Shown here: piece by piece, positions 26,845 to 34,944 of the stretch
Position numbering within the stretch: position 1 is the first letter of the stretch
How the letters are laid out: the number at the start of each line of letters is the position of its first letter
Assembly: GCA_963704075.1 (NCBI GenBank)
Contig: CAVPGV010000017.1
Coordinates: 1 to 64,000 of the forward strand
Origin: JADKAV01 sp963704075
GTDB lineage: Bacteria > Actinomycetota > Actinomycetes > S36-B12 > UBA10799
Direction: 5' to 3'
Length of the DNA stretch: 64,000 nucleotides
Notes under the pieces: model-generated
Databases searched by the model: none
What the model was told of the DNA's origin: nothing
What the model saw: the letters and a program-made list of their open reading frames with translations, nothing else
Translations under genes and position numbers: made by a program

Positions 26845-27143
26845 CTGTTCGTTCCGTCTGGCGCCTACCCTCGATGCTGGCGATCAGCTTGATACGTATG
26901 TACCAGAAGTTTATTTCACCGATGTTTGGCCCGAGCTGCAAATTCCACCCGACCTGCTCGTCCTACGCGGTGACCAGCCTGCAAACCCATGGGTTGCTGA
27001 AGGGATCGGTTCTCGCTGTGGCACGCTTGGGTCGATGTCATCCGTGGCAGCTCGGAGGCATCAATCCACCACCACCTGCCGGCAAGTGGCGCGCAGATGT
27101 TGATCTCGACGGAAACCCCAGGGGGGTATCATGTTCATCCTAG
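26841..27143 (+). CDS. yidD: YidD membrane protein insertion efficiency factor
   Basis: 100 residues with the invariant core MYQKFISPMFGPSCKFHPTCSSYA, the amphipathic first helix, and GCHPW-type ending (RCHPWQLGGINPPP). YidD lies at the membrane and helps YidC insert proteins. ATG 26841 overlaps the rnpA stop, and the end overlaps the yidC start by 13 bp. Confidence 0.95.
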   Translation: MTVRSVWRLPSMLAISLIRMYQKFISPMFGPSCKFHPTCSSYAVTSLQTHGLLKGSVLAVARLGRCHPWQLGGINPPPPAGKWRADVDLDGNPRGVSCSS

Positions 27144-28051
27144 AGTGGCTGGAAATCGCCGTCTCGTGGATCCTCGTCACGTTCCATGCCCTGCTCTCCC
27201 CCATCTTCGGTGCGGCCAGTGGCGCCGCCTGGGGGCTGTCGATCGTCGGCTTGGTGATCGTCATCCGTACCTTGCTGATCCCCCTGTTCGTCAAGCAGAT
27301 CAAGGCGCAGCGCAACCTTCAGATCCTGCAGCCGCAGATGAAGGAGATCCAGAAGAAGTACGCCGGGGACAAGGAACGCCAGTCCCAGGAGATGATGAAG
27401 CTCTACCGGGAGACCGGGACCAACCCGCTGTCCTCGTGTCTGCCGATCCTGGTCCAGGCGCCGATCTTCTTCGCGCTGTTCCGGGTCCTGCAGGGAATGG
27501 CCCAGGACAAGGCGGTCGGGGTCCTCACACCGGAACTGGTCGCCCAGGGCCGTGAGGCCAGCATCTTCGGGGTGCCCATCTACGGCACCTTCCTGAACGC
27601 CAACGAGACCCCCAATCCCACCGCCACCCACGTCGTCACGCTCGTGATGATCGTCTTGATGTCGGCGACCACGTTCATCACCCAGCGTCAGTTGATCGTC
27701 AAGAACACCGCCGCCGACAACCCGATGGTGCGTCAGCAGAAGATTCTGCTGTACGTATTCCCCGTGATGTTCGCCGTCGGTGGCATCAACTTCCCGCTCG
27801 GTGTGCTCCTCTACTGGTTGACCACGAACCTCTGGTCCATGGGTCAGCAGTTCTACGTGATTCGGAACAACCCGCAACCCGGGACGCCGGCGCACGAGGC
27901 GAAGATGAAACGCGACGCCGAGAAAGCTGCCAAGAAGAACACGGTGTCCACCGCCGTGGCCGAACCAGTGGCTTCCGAGGTGGTCGAACCACCCAAGCCC
28001 TCCCGCAATCAGCCCAAACGGCAGCCCCGCAAGAAGCGCAAGGGCCGCTGA
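27131..28051 (+). CDS. yidC: YidC/Oxa1-family membrane protein insertase
   Basis: 306 residues with about five helices of the YidC2/Oxa1 core. It includes the conserved Arg within the hydrophilic groove (LVIVIRTLLIPLFVKQIKAQ), the cytoplasmic coiled hairpin QPQMKEIQKKYAGDKERQ and the FFALFRVL helix. The C-terminal tail is Lys/Arg/Pro-rich and probably contacts ribosomes. It inserts membrane proteins alone or with SecYEG. The stop is directly followed by a parS site. Confidence 0.96.
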   Translation: MFILEWLEIAVSWILVTFHALLSPIFGAASGAAWGLSIVGLVIVIRTLLIPLFVKQIKAQRNLQILQPQMKEIQKKYAGDKERQSQEMMKLYRETGTNPLSSCLPILVQAPIFFALFRVLQGMAQDKAVGVLTPELVAQGREASIFGVPIYGTFLNANETPNPTATHVVTLVMIVLMSATTFITQRQLIVKNTAADNPMVRQQKILLYVFPVMFAVGGINFPLGVLLYWLTTNLWSMGQQFYVIRNNPQPGTPAHEAKMKRDAEKAAKKNTVSTAVAEPVASEVVEPPKPSRNQPKRQPRKKRKGR

Positions 28052-28065
28052 GTTTCACGTGAAAC
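28052..28065. promoter_or_regulatory. parS site 1
   Basis: GTTTCACGTGAAAC, a perfect 14-bp palindrome identical to the core of the ParB-binding parS consensus. It lies in the 21-bp gap between yidC and jag, about 2 kb from parAB and 3.4 kb from oriC's dnaA-proximal edge. Confidence 0.92.
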
Positions 28066-28072
28066 GGAGTCC

Positions 28073-28543
28073 ATGATGACCAACGAGCAGAACCCGCTGG
28101 AGACCGAAGGCGACATCGCCGCCGACTACCTCGAGGTCTTCCTCGACATCGTCGATGTCGATGGTGATCTGGAGATGGATGTCGAGAACGACCGCGCAAT
28201 GGTCGCCATCGTGGGGGATAACCTCGATGAGCTGGTCGGCGAAGACGGCGAGGTGCTGGACGCCCTGCAGGACCTGGCCCGCCTGGCCGTGATGCGGGAG
28301 ACCGGCCACCGGTCGCGGATGATGCTCGACGTCGGCAACTACCGGGCCGGTCTGCGTAAGCAGTTGACCGAGCAGGGGGACGCGGCGGTCGAGGAGGTCC
28401 GTCGCACGGGGGAGTCGTTCTCATTGCCCCCGATGACCCCGTTCGAGCGCAAGGTGGTGCACGATGCGGTGGCCGCGGCGGGACTGGTCAGCGAGTCCAG
28501 TGGCGAGGAACCCAACCGCTTCGTGGTGGTTCTTCCCGCCTGA
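28073..28543 (+). CDS. jag: Jag/KhpB: R3H-domain RNA-binding protein
   Basis: 156 residues. A KH-like domain (about 20-85) contains the acidic GEDGEVLDALQDLARLAV in place of the usual GxxG surroundings. A C-terminal R3H domain has LPPMTPFERKVVHDAV. Homologues (SpoIIIJ-associated, KhpB) bind RNA and affect cell elongation and division. The gene sits between yidC and rsmG as in other actinobacteria and is bracketed by two parS sites. Confidence 0.92.
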   Translation: MMTNEQNPLETEGDIAADYLEVFLDIVDVDGDLEMDVENDRAMVAIVGDNLDELVGEDGEVLDALQDLARLAVMRETGHRSRMMLDVGNYRAGLRKQLTEQGDAAVEEVRRTGESFSLPPMTPFERKVVHDAVAAAGLVSESSGEEPNRFVVVLPA

Positions 28544-28544
28544 C

Positions 28545-28558
28545 GTTTCACGTGGAAC
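28545..28558. promoter_or_regulatory. parS site 2, overlapping the rsmG start
   Basis: GTTTCACGTGGAAC, one mismatch from the palindromic parS core. It overlaps the jag-rsmG gap and the GTG start codon of rsmG (28552), so ParB binding could compete with transcription across this point. Confidence 0.85.
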
Positions 28559-29128
28559 AACTACGGCGCTACCAGGATCTGCTGGCCAGCACCGGCGTGG
28601 AGTGGGGTCTGATCGGTCCGCGGGAGGTGGACCGATTATGGGACCGCCACGTGGACAACAGCCTGGCCGTCACCGAGGACCAAGCGTGTTTACCCGAAAC
28701 CGCGACGGTTATCGATGTCGGCAGTGGGGCCGGCTTGCCAGGGCTGGTATGGGCGATCGCCCGGCCCGACCTGCGCGTGATCTGCCTGGAACCCCTGGAA
28801 CGGCGTACGCGGTTCCTGCAGCACGTGGTGGACGATCTGGGACTGACGAACGTGCGGGTGGAACGGGGTCGCGCCCCGGCCGGTTCCCTGACACGCCGAT
28901 CGGGTGACCGCCAGGGCTGTGGCCCGCACCCAGGTGTTGCTGCCGTGGCTGGCTCCCATGGTGAGTGCCGGTGGGTGCATGCTGCTGCTGAAGGGGGAGA
29001 GGGCAGCCGAGGAGCTCGAACCGGCCCAGCAGTGGCTGGACAAGCACGGATGGCACGCAGAGATCCGCATGGTGGGCAGTCCGCCGCGAACGCGCGTCGT
29101 TGTCGTGGAACGAAGCGATGGAGGGTGA
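28552..29128 (+). CDS. rsmG: RsmG/GidB 16S rRNA m7G527 methyltransferase, one apparent frameshift
   Basis: The expected product of about 191 residues methylates G527 of 16S rRNA using SAM. It has DRLWDRHVDNSLAV, the SAM motif DVGSGAGLPGLVWA, CLEPLERRTRFLQ, and in the second frame VTARAVART and LLLKGERAAEEL. The frame moves +1 at about 28894-28897 (SLTR then DRVTARAVA, one C apparently extra). Loss of RsmG gives low-level streptomycin resistance and is tolerated in bacteria, so a real mutation is more plausible here than in gyrA. The start codon lies within a parS site. Confidence 0.9.
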
Positions 29129-29130
29129 CT

Positions 29131-29235
29131 ATGGAGCAACGAGGTGGTCTGGGATGGCCCGAGACCCCCGATGACCAGGACGATGAGTCCTCGGCCAGCG
29201 GACTCGGTTGGCCCACGGAGAGGCAGGGTGGATGA
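29131..29235 (+). CDS. Small ORF with two GLGWP motifs, coupled to parA
   Basis: 34 codons, ATG 29131, preceded by GGAGGG at 29120-29125 with normal spacing. Its stop overlaps the parA ATG (ATGA, 29232-29235). The peptide is acidic and polar, with GLGWP at residues 6-10 and again at 25-29, separated by a Glu/Asp/Ser-rich stretch. It is not recognised. The good ribosome site and coupling suggest translation. It may serve only to couple parA translation, or represent a detached form of the long N-terminal extension found on some actinobacterial ParA proteins. Confidence 0.55.
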   Translation: MEQRGGLGWPETPDDQDDESSASGLGWPTERQGG

Positions 29236-30041
29236 TCGTCACCGTCGCGAACCAGAAGGGCGGGGTCGGCAAGACGACCACCGTGGTGAACCTGGCGGCC
29301 GCATTGGCGGAACTCGGTCGGTCCGTGCTTGTCGTGGACCTCGATCCACAGGGGAACGCCACCACGGGCCTGGGGATCTCCAGCCGTACCGACAACCCGG
29401 GCGTGTACGACGTCCTGATCGACGACGTGCCATTGGCTGAGGCCGTCGTTCAGGTTCCGGAGAATGACAAGGTACGACTGGTGCCGGCCAGTCTGGATCT
29501 GGCGGGAGCGGAGATCGAGCTGGTCTCCATGGTGGCCCGGGAGTACCGGTTGCAGAAGGCGCTGCGTGCCTATGTGGACGAACACGACGTGGACCTGGTT
29601 CTCATCGATTGCCCACCGTCGCTGGGACTGCTGACCCTGAACGCCCTGGTCGCCGGCGACGAGCTACTGATCCCCATCCAGTGCGAGTACTACGCACTGG
29701 AGGGCCTGGGTCAGTTGATCAGGACCGTGGACATGGTCAAGGAACACCTGAACCCGGGACTGCATATCGGTGCGATAGTGCTCACCATGACCGATAGTCG
29801 GACACGATTGTCGGAGCAGGTCGCAGATGAGGTGAGGGCGTTCTTCGGTGATCTCGTTCTCGCCACCGAAATCCCCCGCTCCGTGCGGCTCTCGGAGGCT
29901 CCCGGGCACGGCCGCTCAGGCGTGTCCTACGACCAGCGCTCAGCCGGTGCGCAGGCCTATCGGGCGGCGGCGCAGGAGTACACGCAGCGCACCATCGATC
30001 TGACCGAGCCCCGCACGGTCTCCCAGCAGGTGAACCCATGA
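29232..30041 (+). CDS. parA: ParA/Soj chromosome-partitioning ATPase
   Basis: 269 residues starting MIVTVANQKGGVGKTTT, the deviant Walker A with the signature lysine. LVVDLDPQGNAT (Walker A') and VLIDCPPSLGLLTLNAL (Walker B) follow. It binds DNA non-specifically as an ATP dimer and moves ParB-parS complexes. The C-terminal segment (SEAPGHGRSGVSYDQRS) departs slightly from the usual SEAPSYGQ form. A TTG-initiated longer reading (29208) is unlikely. It overlaps parB by 4 bp. Confidence 0.95.
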   Translation: MIVTVANQKGGVGKTTTVVNLAAALAELGRSVLVVDLDPQGNATTGLGISSRTDNPGVYDVLIDDVPLAEAVVQVPENDKVRLVPASLDLAGAEIELVSMVAREYRLQKALRAYVDEHDVDLVLIDCPPSLGLLTLNALVAGDELLIPIQCEYYALEGLGQLIRTVDMVKEHLNPGLHIGAIVLTMTDSRTRLSEQVADEVRAFFGDLVLATEIPRSVRLSEAPGHGRSGVSYDQRSAGAQAYRAAAQEYTQRTIDLTEPRTVSQQVNP

Positions 30042-30910
30042 GCCGGCGCGCACTCGGAAGGGGACTGGGAGCTCTGATCCCGACCGGCGAGGTGGACCTG
30101 CGTGAGGCAGGACCGGCGCTGCAAGAGGTCCCCGGCATGGTCCTGCTGGACATCCCGGTCGACCAGATTCGCGCGAACCCCAGCCAGCCGCGCGAGCACT
30201 TCGACCCCGAGGCGCTCGCCGAACTGGTGCACTCCCTGCAGACGGTCGGGCTGCTGCAGCCGATCGTGGTACGCGCCGCCGGCGAAGGATACGAGCTGAT
30301 CGCGGGGGAGCGCCGCTGGCGGGCGGCGCAGCAGGCGGGTTGGGCCACGGTGCCGGCCCTGCTGCGGCACACCGACGACGCCGACCTGTTACGCGATGCG
30401 CTATTGGAGAACCTGCACCGGGTGCAACTGAACCCCTTGGAGGAGGCGGCCGCCTATCAACAACTCCTCGCCGACTTCGGCGTCACGCAGGACGAACTCG
30501 CCGACAGCCTGGGGCGCTCCCGACCCCACGTCACCAACACCCTGCGACTGCTCCGGTTGCCCGCCGCGGTTCAACGCCGGGTCGCCGCCGGGGTGCTCAG
30601 CGCAGGGCACGCACGGGCACTACTGGGCTTGGAGACCGAGGAGCAGATGGAGGCCCTGGCCGCACGGATCGTCGCCGAGGGCCTGTCGGTGCGCAGCACG
30701 GAGGAACTCGTGGCATCGGACGTTCCCAAGCCTCGTCGGCGACGGCGCCCGGCTGCGCAGTCCGAATACGCCCAGACCGTCGAGACCGCCTTGTCGGCGC
30801 GCTTCGACACGTCGGTGGATGTGAAGATGTCGCCGCGCCGGGGCCGCCTCACGATCCACTTCGCTGACACCGAGGACCTCAACCGGATCCTCGACCTGAT
30901 GGGTCAGTGA
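30038..30910 (+). CDS. parB: ParB/Spo0J centromere-binding CTPase
   Basis: 290 residues: GRGLGALIP near the N terminus, the CTP/parS domain with NPSQPREHFD and the GERRWRAA box, DALLENLHRVQLNPLEEA, a central HTH (VTQDELADSLGRSRPHVTNTLRLL), and a C-terminal dimerisation domain (LTIHFADTEDLNRILDLM). It loads at the parS sites 28052 and 28545 and spreads. The end overlaps the convergent D-Ala-D-Ala ligase-like gene by 7 bp. Confidence 0.96.
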   Translation: MSRRALGRGLGALIPTGEVDLREAGPALQEVPGMVLLDIPVDQIRANPSQPREHFDPEALAELVHSLQTVGLLQPIVVRAAGEGYELIAGERRWRAAQQAGWATVPALLRHTDDADLLRDALLENLHRVQLNPLEEAAAYQQLLADFGVTQDELADSLGRSRPHVTNTLRLLRLPAAVQRRVAAGVLSAGHARALLGLETEEQMEALAARIVAEGLSVRSTEELVASDVPKPRRRRRPAAQSEYAQTVETALSARFDTSVDVKMSPRRGRLTIHFADTEDLNRILDLMGQ

Positions 30911-31827
30911 AGCGCGACGAGTTGCGCGGCGACCTTGCCGAGGGTGAAGCCGGCAGCGGTCGCCGCCTGCGGGAACAGCGAGGTCTCGGTCATACCGGGC
31001 GCGACGTTGGCCTCCAGGAAGACCACATCGTCACCGTCGACGATGAAGTCGATGCGTGACCAGTCGCGCAGACCCAGGGCTTGATGGGCGGTCACCGCGG
31101 CAGCGGCGCAGGCGTCCGCTTGCGCAGCACTGATCCGGGCAGGGACGAAGAACTCGGTCTCCCCGGCCGTGTACCGCGCCGAATAGTCGTAAATGCCGGA
31201 CCGGGGCACGATCTCGACCGCCGGCCACGCCTGCGGGCCCTGTCCCAGATCGACCACGGACACCGCCACCTCGATGCCGGGCACGTAGCGTTCGAGCATC
31301 GCGGAGTCCCCGTAGGCGAACGCCGCGACCATCGCCGGCGGGAGTTGCTCGGCCTCGCGGACCAGGGTGGCCCCCAGCGCCGAACCGCCGCGGGTGGGTT
31401 TGACCATCAGAGGCAGACCGAGCCGGTCGAGGATCGCGGCCATCACCGCGGGTGCTCCGAGATCACGGAAGATGCCGTGGGGCAAGGAGTAGCCGCGCGG
31501 GACCTGCAGCCCGTGGTCGGCGACGATGCCCTTGGCGATCGCTTTGTCGAAGGTCTGCCGACAGGCCACCGCACCGCTGCCCACGTACGGGATGTCCAGC
31601 GCGTCGAGGACATCGGCCAGCGAGCCGTCCTCACCCGCGGCGCCGTGGACCAGTGGGATCACCACGTCCGGTGGGATGGCCTGCAGGCTGGGCACGAGGG
31701 AGGCGTCGAGGTCCACCACGCTGACCTCCTCACCCTCGTCCCGCAGGGATTCGGCCAGCCGGCGACCCGAGCGCAACGAGACGTCACGTTCGGCGGAAAG
31801 ACCGCCTGCGATCACCAGTACGGACAT
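30904..31827 (-). CDS. D-alanine-D-alanine ligase family protein (ATP-grasp)
   Basis: 307 residues. The N-terminal domain has LVIAGGLSAERDVSLRSG and LVHGAAGEDGSLADVLDALDIPYVGSG (family form HGxxGEDG). The ATP-grasp part has LPLMVKPTRGGSALGATLV, and the C-terminal metal site has SRIDFIVDGDDVVFLEANVAPGMTE (usual form NPGMT). It should join D-Ala (or a related amino acid) for the peptidoglycan stem. Actinobacteria usually carry ddlA elsewhere, so this may be a second ligase with a different substrate. It is followed upstream by an aminotransferase with a 9-bp gap, suggesting a two-gene operon. Confidence 0.85.
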   Translation of the reverse strand: MSVLVIAGGLSAERDVSLRSGRRLAESLRDEGEEVSVVDLDASLVPSLQAIPPDVVIPLVHGAAGEDGSLADVLDALDIPYVGSGAVACRQTFDKAIAKGIVADHGLQVPRGYSLPHGIFRDLGAPAVMAAILDRLGLPLMVKPTRGGSALGATLVREAEQLPPAMVAAFAYGDSAMLERYVPGIEVAVSVVDLGQGPQAWPAVEIVPRSGIYDYSARYTAGETEFFVPARISAAQADACAAAAVTAHQALGLRDWSRIDFIVDGDDVVFLEANVAPGMTETSLFPQAATAAGFTLGKVAAQLVALH

Positions 31828-31836
31828 GGGGCCTCC

Positions 31837-33126
31837 CTAGGCGAGGTCGGGACCGGGCGTGGACGGCCCCGGGGGTAGGTGGACGGGGGCGTTGCCGAAC
31901 GTATGGATGAGATCGAGTTCCTCTTCGATCACACCCGCGAGTCGGCGTACGCCTTCGCTGATGCGTTCAGGTGGCGGATAGCAGTACGACAAGCGCATCG
32001 CGTCGCGGCCCTGACCGTCGGTGTAGAAACCCGTCCCGGGCACATACGCGACCAGGGCTGAGACCGCCCGTGGCAGCATCGCCGTGGCATCGATCCCCTC
32101 GGGCAGCGTCACCCAGGAGTAGAAACCGCCGCTCGGCACGGTCCAGCTCGTCCCGCGCGGGAACAGTTGGTCCATCGCGGTCAGCAAGGCGTCCCGGCGC
32201 TCCCTGTACAACTCTCGGAACGCTTTGACCTGGTCCATCCACGGCTGGGTGCGCAGATACTCCGAGACGGTCAGCTGGGAGAAGTTCGACGGGCACAGGA
32301 TCGCCGCCTCGGCTGCCAGAACGAGTTTCTCCCGGACCGCGTGCGGCGCAACCGCCCAGCCCACCCGCAGACCTGCGGCGATGGTCTTGCTGAACGAGCC
32401 GAGGTAGATCACCGACTGGCTGTCCATCGCGCGGATCGCCTGCGGCACCTCCCCGTCGAAACCGAGCAAGCCGTACGGGTCGTCCTCGAGGACGAGCACG
32501 CCGGCCTGCTGGGCGATCTGCAGGATCTGCTCGCGCCGGGCCTGGTCCTGGGTGACCCCAGCCGGATTGTGGTAACTGGGGATCGTGTAGATGAACTTCA
32601 CCTTCTGGCCGGCGGCCCTGCACGCCGCCAGGGCCTGCGTCAGCGCCTCCGGGACCAGACCCTTGTCGTCCATGGCCACGTGCCGGACATCGACCTGGTA
32701 GGAGCGGAAGATCCCCAGCGCACCGACGTAGGACGGGGCTTCGACCAGCACCACGTCGCCGGGGTCGCAGAAGATCCTGGTCACCAGGTCAAGAGCCATC
32801 TGCGAGCCCGCGGTGACCACGATGTCGTCGGGGTGGGCATGCACGCCGACCGGGGCCATCACCTCGGTGATCTGCTCACGCAGCGTCTGATCGCCCTGGC
32901 CATTGCCGTACTGCAGTGCTGCAGTGCCGCGGGTGGACAGCAGGTGTGCCACAGTCTCGGCGATCGCCTCCATGGGAAGCGCCTCGACGTAGGGCATTCC
33001 CCCGGCCAGCGACACGACCTCCGGACGTGAGGCGACGGCGAACAGCGCCCGGATCTCCGAGGCCGTCATGCCCATGGCCCGCTGTGCATAGGAGTCGATC
33101 CAAGGGTCTAGCCGTGAACCCGTCAT
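31837..33126 (-). CDS. PLP-dependent aminotransferase, class I/II (2-aminoadipate/MocR-type catalytic fold)
   Basis: 429 residues without a DNA-binding domain. PLP site: SFSKTIAAGLRVGW with the Schiff-base Lys. Also present are YGNGQGDQTLREQI, TAGSQMALDLV, PSYHNPAGVT and LEDDPYGLLGFDG. This form is typical of LysN/2-aminoadipate transaminases and of a gene commonly found beside parB in actinobacteria. Exact donor and acceptor are unknown. Pairing with the ligase-like gene hints that it could supply an amino acid to it, which is only inference. Confidence 0.88.
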   Translation of the reverse strand: MTGSRLDPWIDSYAQRAMGMTASEIRALFAVASRPEVVSLAGGMPYVEALPMEAIAETVAHLLSTRGTAALQYGNGQGDQTLREQITEVMAPVGVHAHPDDIVVTAGSQMALDLVTRIFCDPGDVVLVEAPSYVGALGIFRSYQVDVRHVAMDDKGLVPEALTQALAACRAAGQKVKFIYTIPSYHNPAGVTQDQARREQILQIAQQAGVLVLEDDPYGLLGFDGEVPQAIRAMDSQSVIYLGSFSKTIAAGLRVGWAVAPHAVREKLVLAAEAAILCPSNFSQLTVSEYLRTQPWMDQVKAFRELYRERRDALLTAMDQLFPRGTSWTVPSGGFYSWVTLPEGIDATAMLPRAVSALVAYVPGTGFYTDGQGRDAMRLSYCYPPPERISEGVRRLAGVIEEELDLIHTFGNAPVHLPPGPSTPGPDLA

Positions 33127-33152
33127 GCAGCCTCCTCTGGTCTGTCTCTACC

Positions 33153-33275
33153 ATGCCTCTCGTGGACACGAACCGACCCTCCCGGGTCCTCCTACGTACT
33201 GTTGCTCTGATCGGGGCGGGTGCACTGGCAGGTTTCGTGCTCGCCGGGTTGCGTCCCCACGGGCCGCGCGATTGA
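33153..33275 (+). CDS. Possible small transmembrane protein, 40 aa
   Basis: ATG 33153, MPLVDTNRPSRVLLRTVALIGAGALAGFVLAGLRPHGPRD in short: a basic start, one hydrophobic helix of about 18 residues and a basic end. It lies in the 335-bp space between the divergent-looking aminotransferase start and the CwlM stop. No strong ribosome site is visible. The rest of that space (33276-33461) shows no gene. Confidence 0.35.
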   Translation: MPLVDTNRPSRVLLRTVALIGAGALAGFVLAGLRPHGPRD

Positions 33276-33461
33276 GGCGGCCCGACGCCGGTTGTGGGGT
33301 TACAGGAATCCACGGGGCGGTTCAGCCGCCCTGCTCTGCCGGGGGGTGATGAGAGTTGGATACGACAACCTCTCCCCGAAGGACCGCAGAAGGCCGTCCT
33401 GGTTCTGGCCCGGAACTGAGCACTGAGTCTTCAGATCAGCAGAACCCCGCCCGCTGAACCG

Positions 33462-34565
33462 CTACACCGAAGCCGTGACGCCGGGGGCGGGATGTTGGAA
33501 CGCTGGGGCGAAGAAGTGGTGCAGCGCTGAGGCGATGCTCTCGGCGATCTCCTGGCGGACGTTGGCCTGGGACAGTTTCTCCCGGTCGTCCACGTTGGAC
33601 AGGTAGCCGGCTTCAAGGCGCACGGCTGGCATCCGAGTCAGCCGCAGCAGATCCCAGGTCTTGGCGTGCGTGCGGCAATCCCGCAGACCGGTGCGCTCCA
33701 CGACGTGCTCCTGGAGGAGTTCCGCGAACCGCCGCCCCACCATGGAGGCGGTGCGGGCGCTGCCGTAGTAGTACGTGGCGGCTCCGGATCCGCGGCCGGA
33801 GGGCTCCCAGTCGCAGTGCAGCGAGATCACGATGTCGGCGCCGACCCGGTTGGCGAACTGGGCCCGTTGGACCTCGGTGGACGGCGACAGGTGGTTGACC
33901 CCTAAGGGCCGGGACAGCAGCACCTGCACGCCGAGGGCCGACAGGCGACCCTCGAGGCGCGAACAGATGTCGTCGATGACGGACTGCTCGGTGACGGTGT
34001 CCAGCGCACGACCCGGATCGTTACCGCCGTGACCGGGGTCGATCACGATGACCTTGTCCGCGGTCCCGGTCTGCAACCGCACGAGTTCCTGCTGGTCTCG
34101 CAACTCCTCGGGCGCACCGCCGCTGACGGTGCGCGCCAGCCGGTCAAGGGCTCGAAGTGTCATCGGTCCGCACACACCGTCGGACTCGAGGCCCACGTTG
34201 CGCTGGAAATCGCGCAGTGCGTGATCCGTGGACGGCCCGAACACCCCGTCCACCCGGCCGCTGTCGAACCCCATGTCCGTCAGCCGTCGCTGCAGGGCCA
34301 GGGCGTCGTCGCCGATCTGCATGTGACCAGCGGAGAAGGACAGAACACGGTCGCCGAGTCGCCACCGGGCCTCTTCGAGCCGGCGGAACGTCTCCGGCCC
34401 CACAATCCCGTCGACGTTCAAGCCCTGCTGCTGCTGGAACGCGCGAACCGCGGTGTCCATTGACTCGTCGAACAGTTCGGCCGTGGTGGCCGGAAGCAGG
34501 CCCAGTCGGATCAGCCGGTCGCGAACTTCCGCGACAACCGGTCCTGTGTCACCGAGTCGGGCCAC
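33462..34565 (-). CDS. cwlM: CwlM-type N-acetylmuramoyl-L-alanine amidase with two peptidoglycan-binding domains
   Basis: 367 residues: two PG_binding_1 domains (about 1-70 with DGIVGPETFRRL and 75-145 with DGVFGPSTDHAL), then an Amidase_3 domain (about 170-355). Putative zinc ligands are His in DPGHGGND, Glu in VTEQS and His in SLHCDW, with the catalytic Glu in RLEAGYLSN. M. tuberculosis CwlM is a cytoplasmic regulator of MurA; no signal peptide is visible here either, but the active-site residues appear complete. It is the last gene of the trxB-trxA-cwlM run, 3 bp after trxA. Confidence 0.92.
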   Translation of the reverse strand: MARLGDTGPVVAEVRDRLIRLGLLPATTAELFDESMDTAVRAFQQQQGLNVDGIVGPETFRRLEEARWRLGDRVLSFSAGHMQIGDDALALQRRLTDMGFDSGRVDGVFGPSTDHALRDFQRNVGLESDGVCGPMTLRALDRLARTVSGGAPEELRDQQELVRLQTGTADKVIVIDPGHGGNDPGRALDTVTEQSVIDDICSRLEGRLSALGVQVLLSRPLGVNHLSPSTEVQRAQFANRVGADIVISLHCDWEPSGRGSGAATYYYGSARTASMVGRRFAELLQEHVVERTGLRDCRTHAKTWDLLRLTRMPAVRLEAGYLSNVDDREKLSQANVRQEIAESIASALHHFFAPAFQHPAPGVTASV

Positions 34566-34568
34566 CCG

Positions 34569-34892
34569 TCAGTCGAGGTAGTCGCTGAGGTCGGCGAGCA
34601 GTGCCGCCTTCGGCTTCGCGCCGATGATCTGCTTGACGACCTTGCCTCCGGAGAAGACGTTCATGGTGGGGATGGAGGTGACACCGTACTGCGCGGCGGT
34701 CGAAGGGTTCTCGTCCACATTCAGTTTCGCGACGACGATCTCGTCGTGGTCGGTCGCCACTTCCTCGAGGATCGGGGCGATCATGCGGCACGGGCCGCAC
34801 CACTCGGCCCAGAAGTCGACGATGACCGGCTTGTCGCTGAGCAGGACGTCGTCGGCGAAACTGGCGTCGGTCACGGTTTTGGTCGCGGACAT
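34569..34892 (-). CDS. trxA: Thioredoxin
   Basis: 107 residues with the redox site DFWAEWCGPCRMIAP (CGPC) and the cis-Pro segment GVTSIPTMNVF. It is reduced by the adjacent TrxB and supplies reducing power to cytoplasmic disulphides. ATG 34892 follows AAGGAG with 6-7 base spacing. A longer in-frame reading runs into trxB and lacks a ribosome site. Confidence 0.96.
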   Translation of the reverse strand: MSATKTVTDASFADDVLLSDKPVIVDFWAEWCGPCRMIAPILEEVATDHDEIVVAKLNVDENPSTAAQYGVTSIPTMNVFSGGKVVKQIIGAKPKAALLADLSDYLD

Positions 34893-34944
34893 GGGTCTCC
34901 TTAAGGGGTTCTTATCGATTGAGCCTAATGCGGACGGCTGCGGT

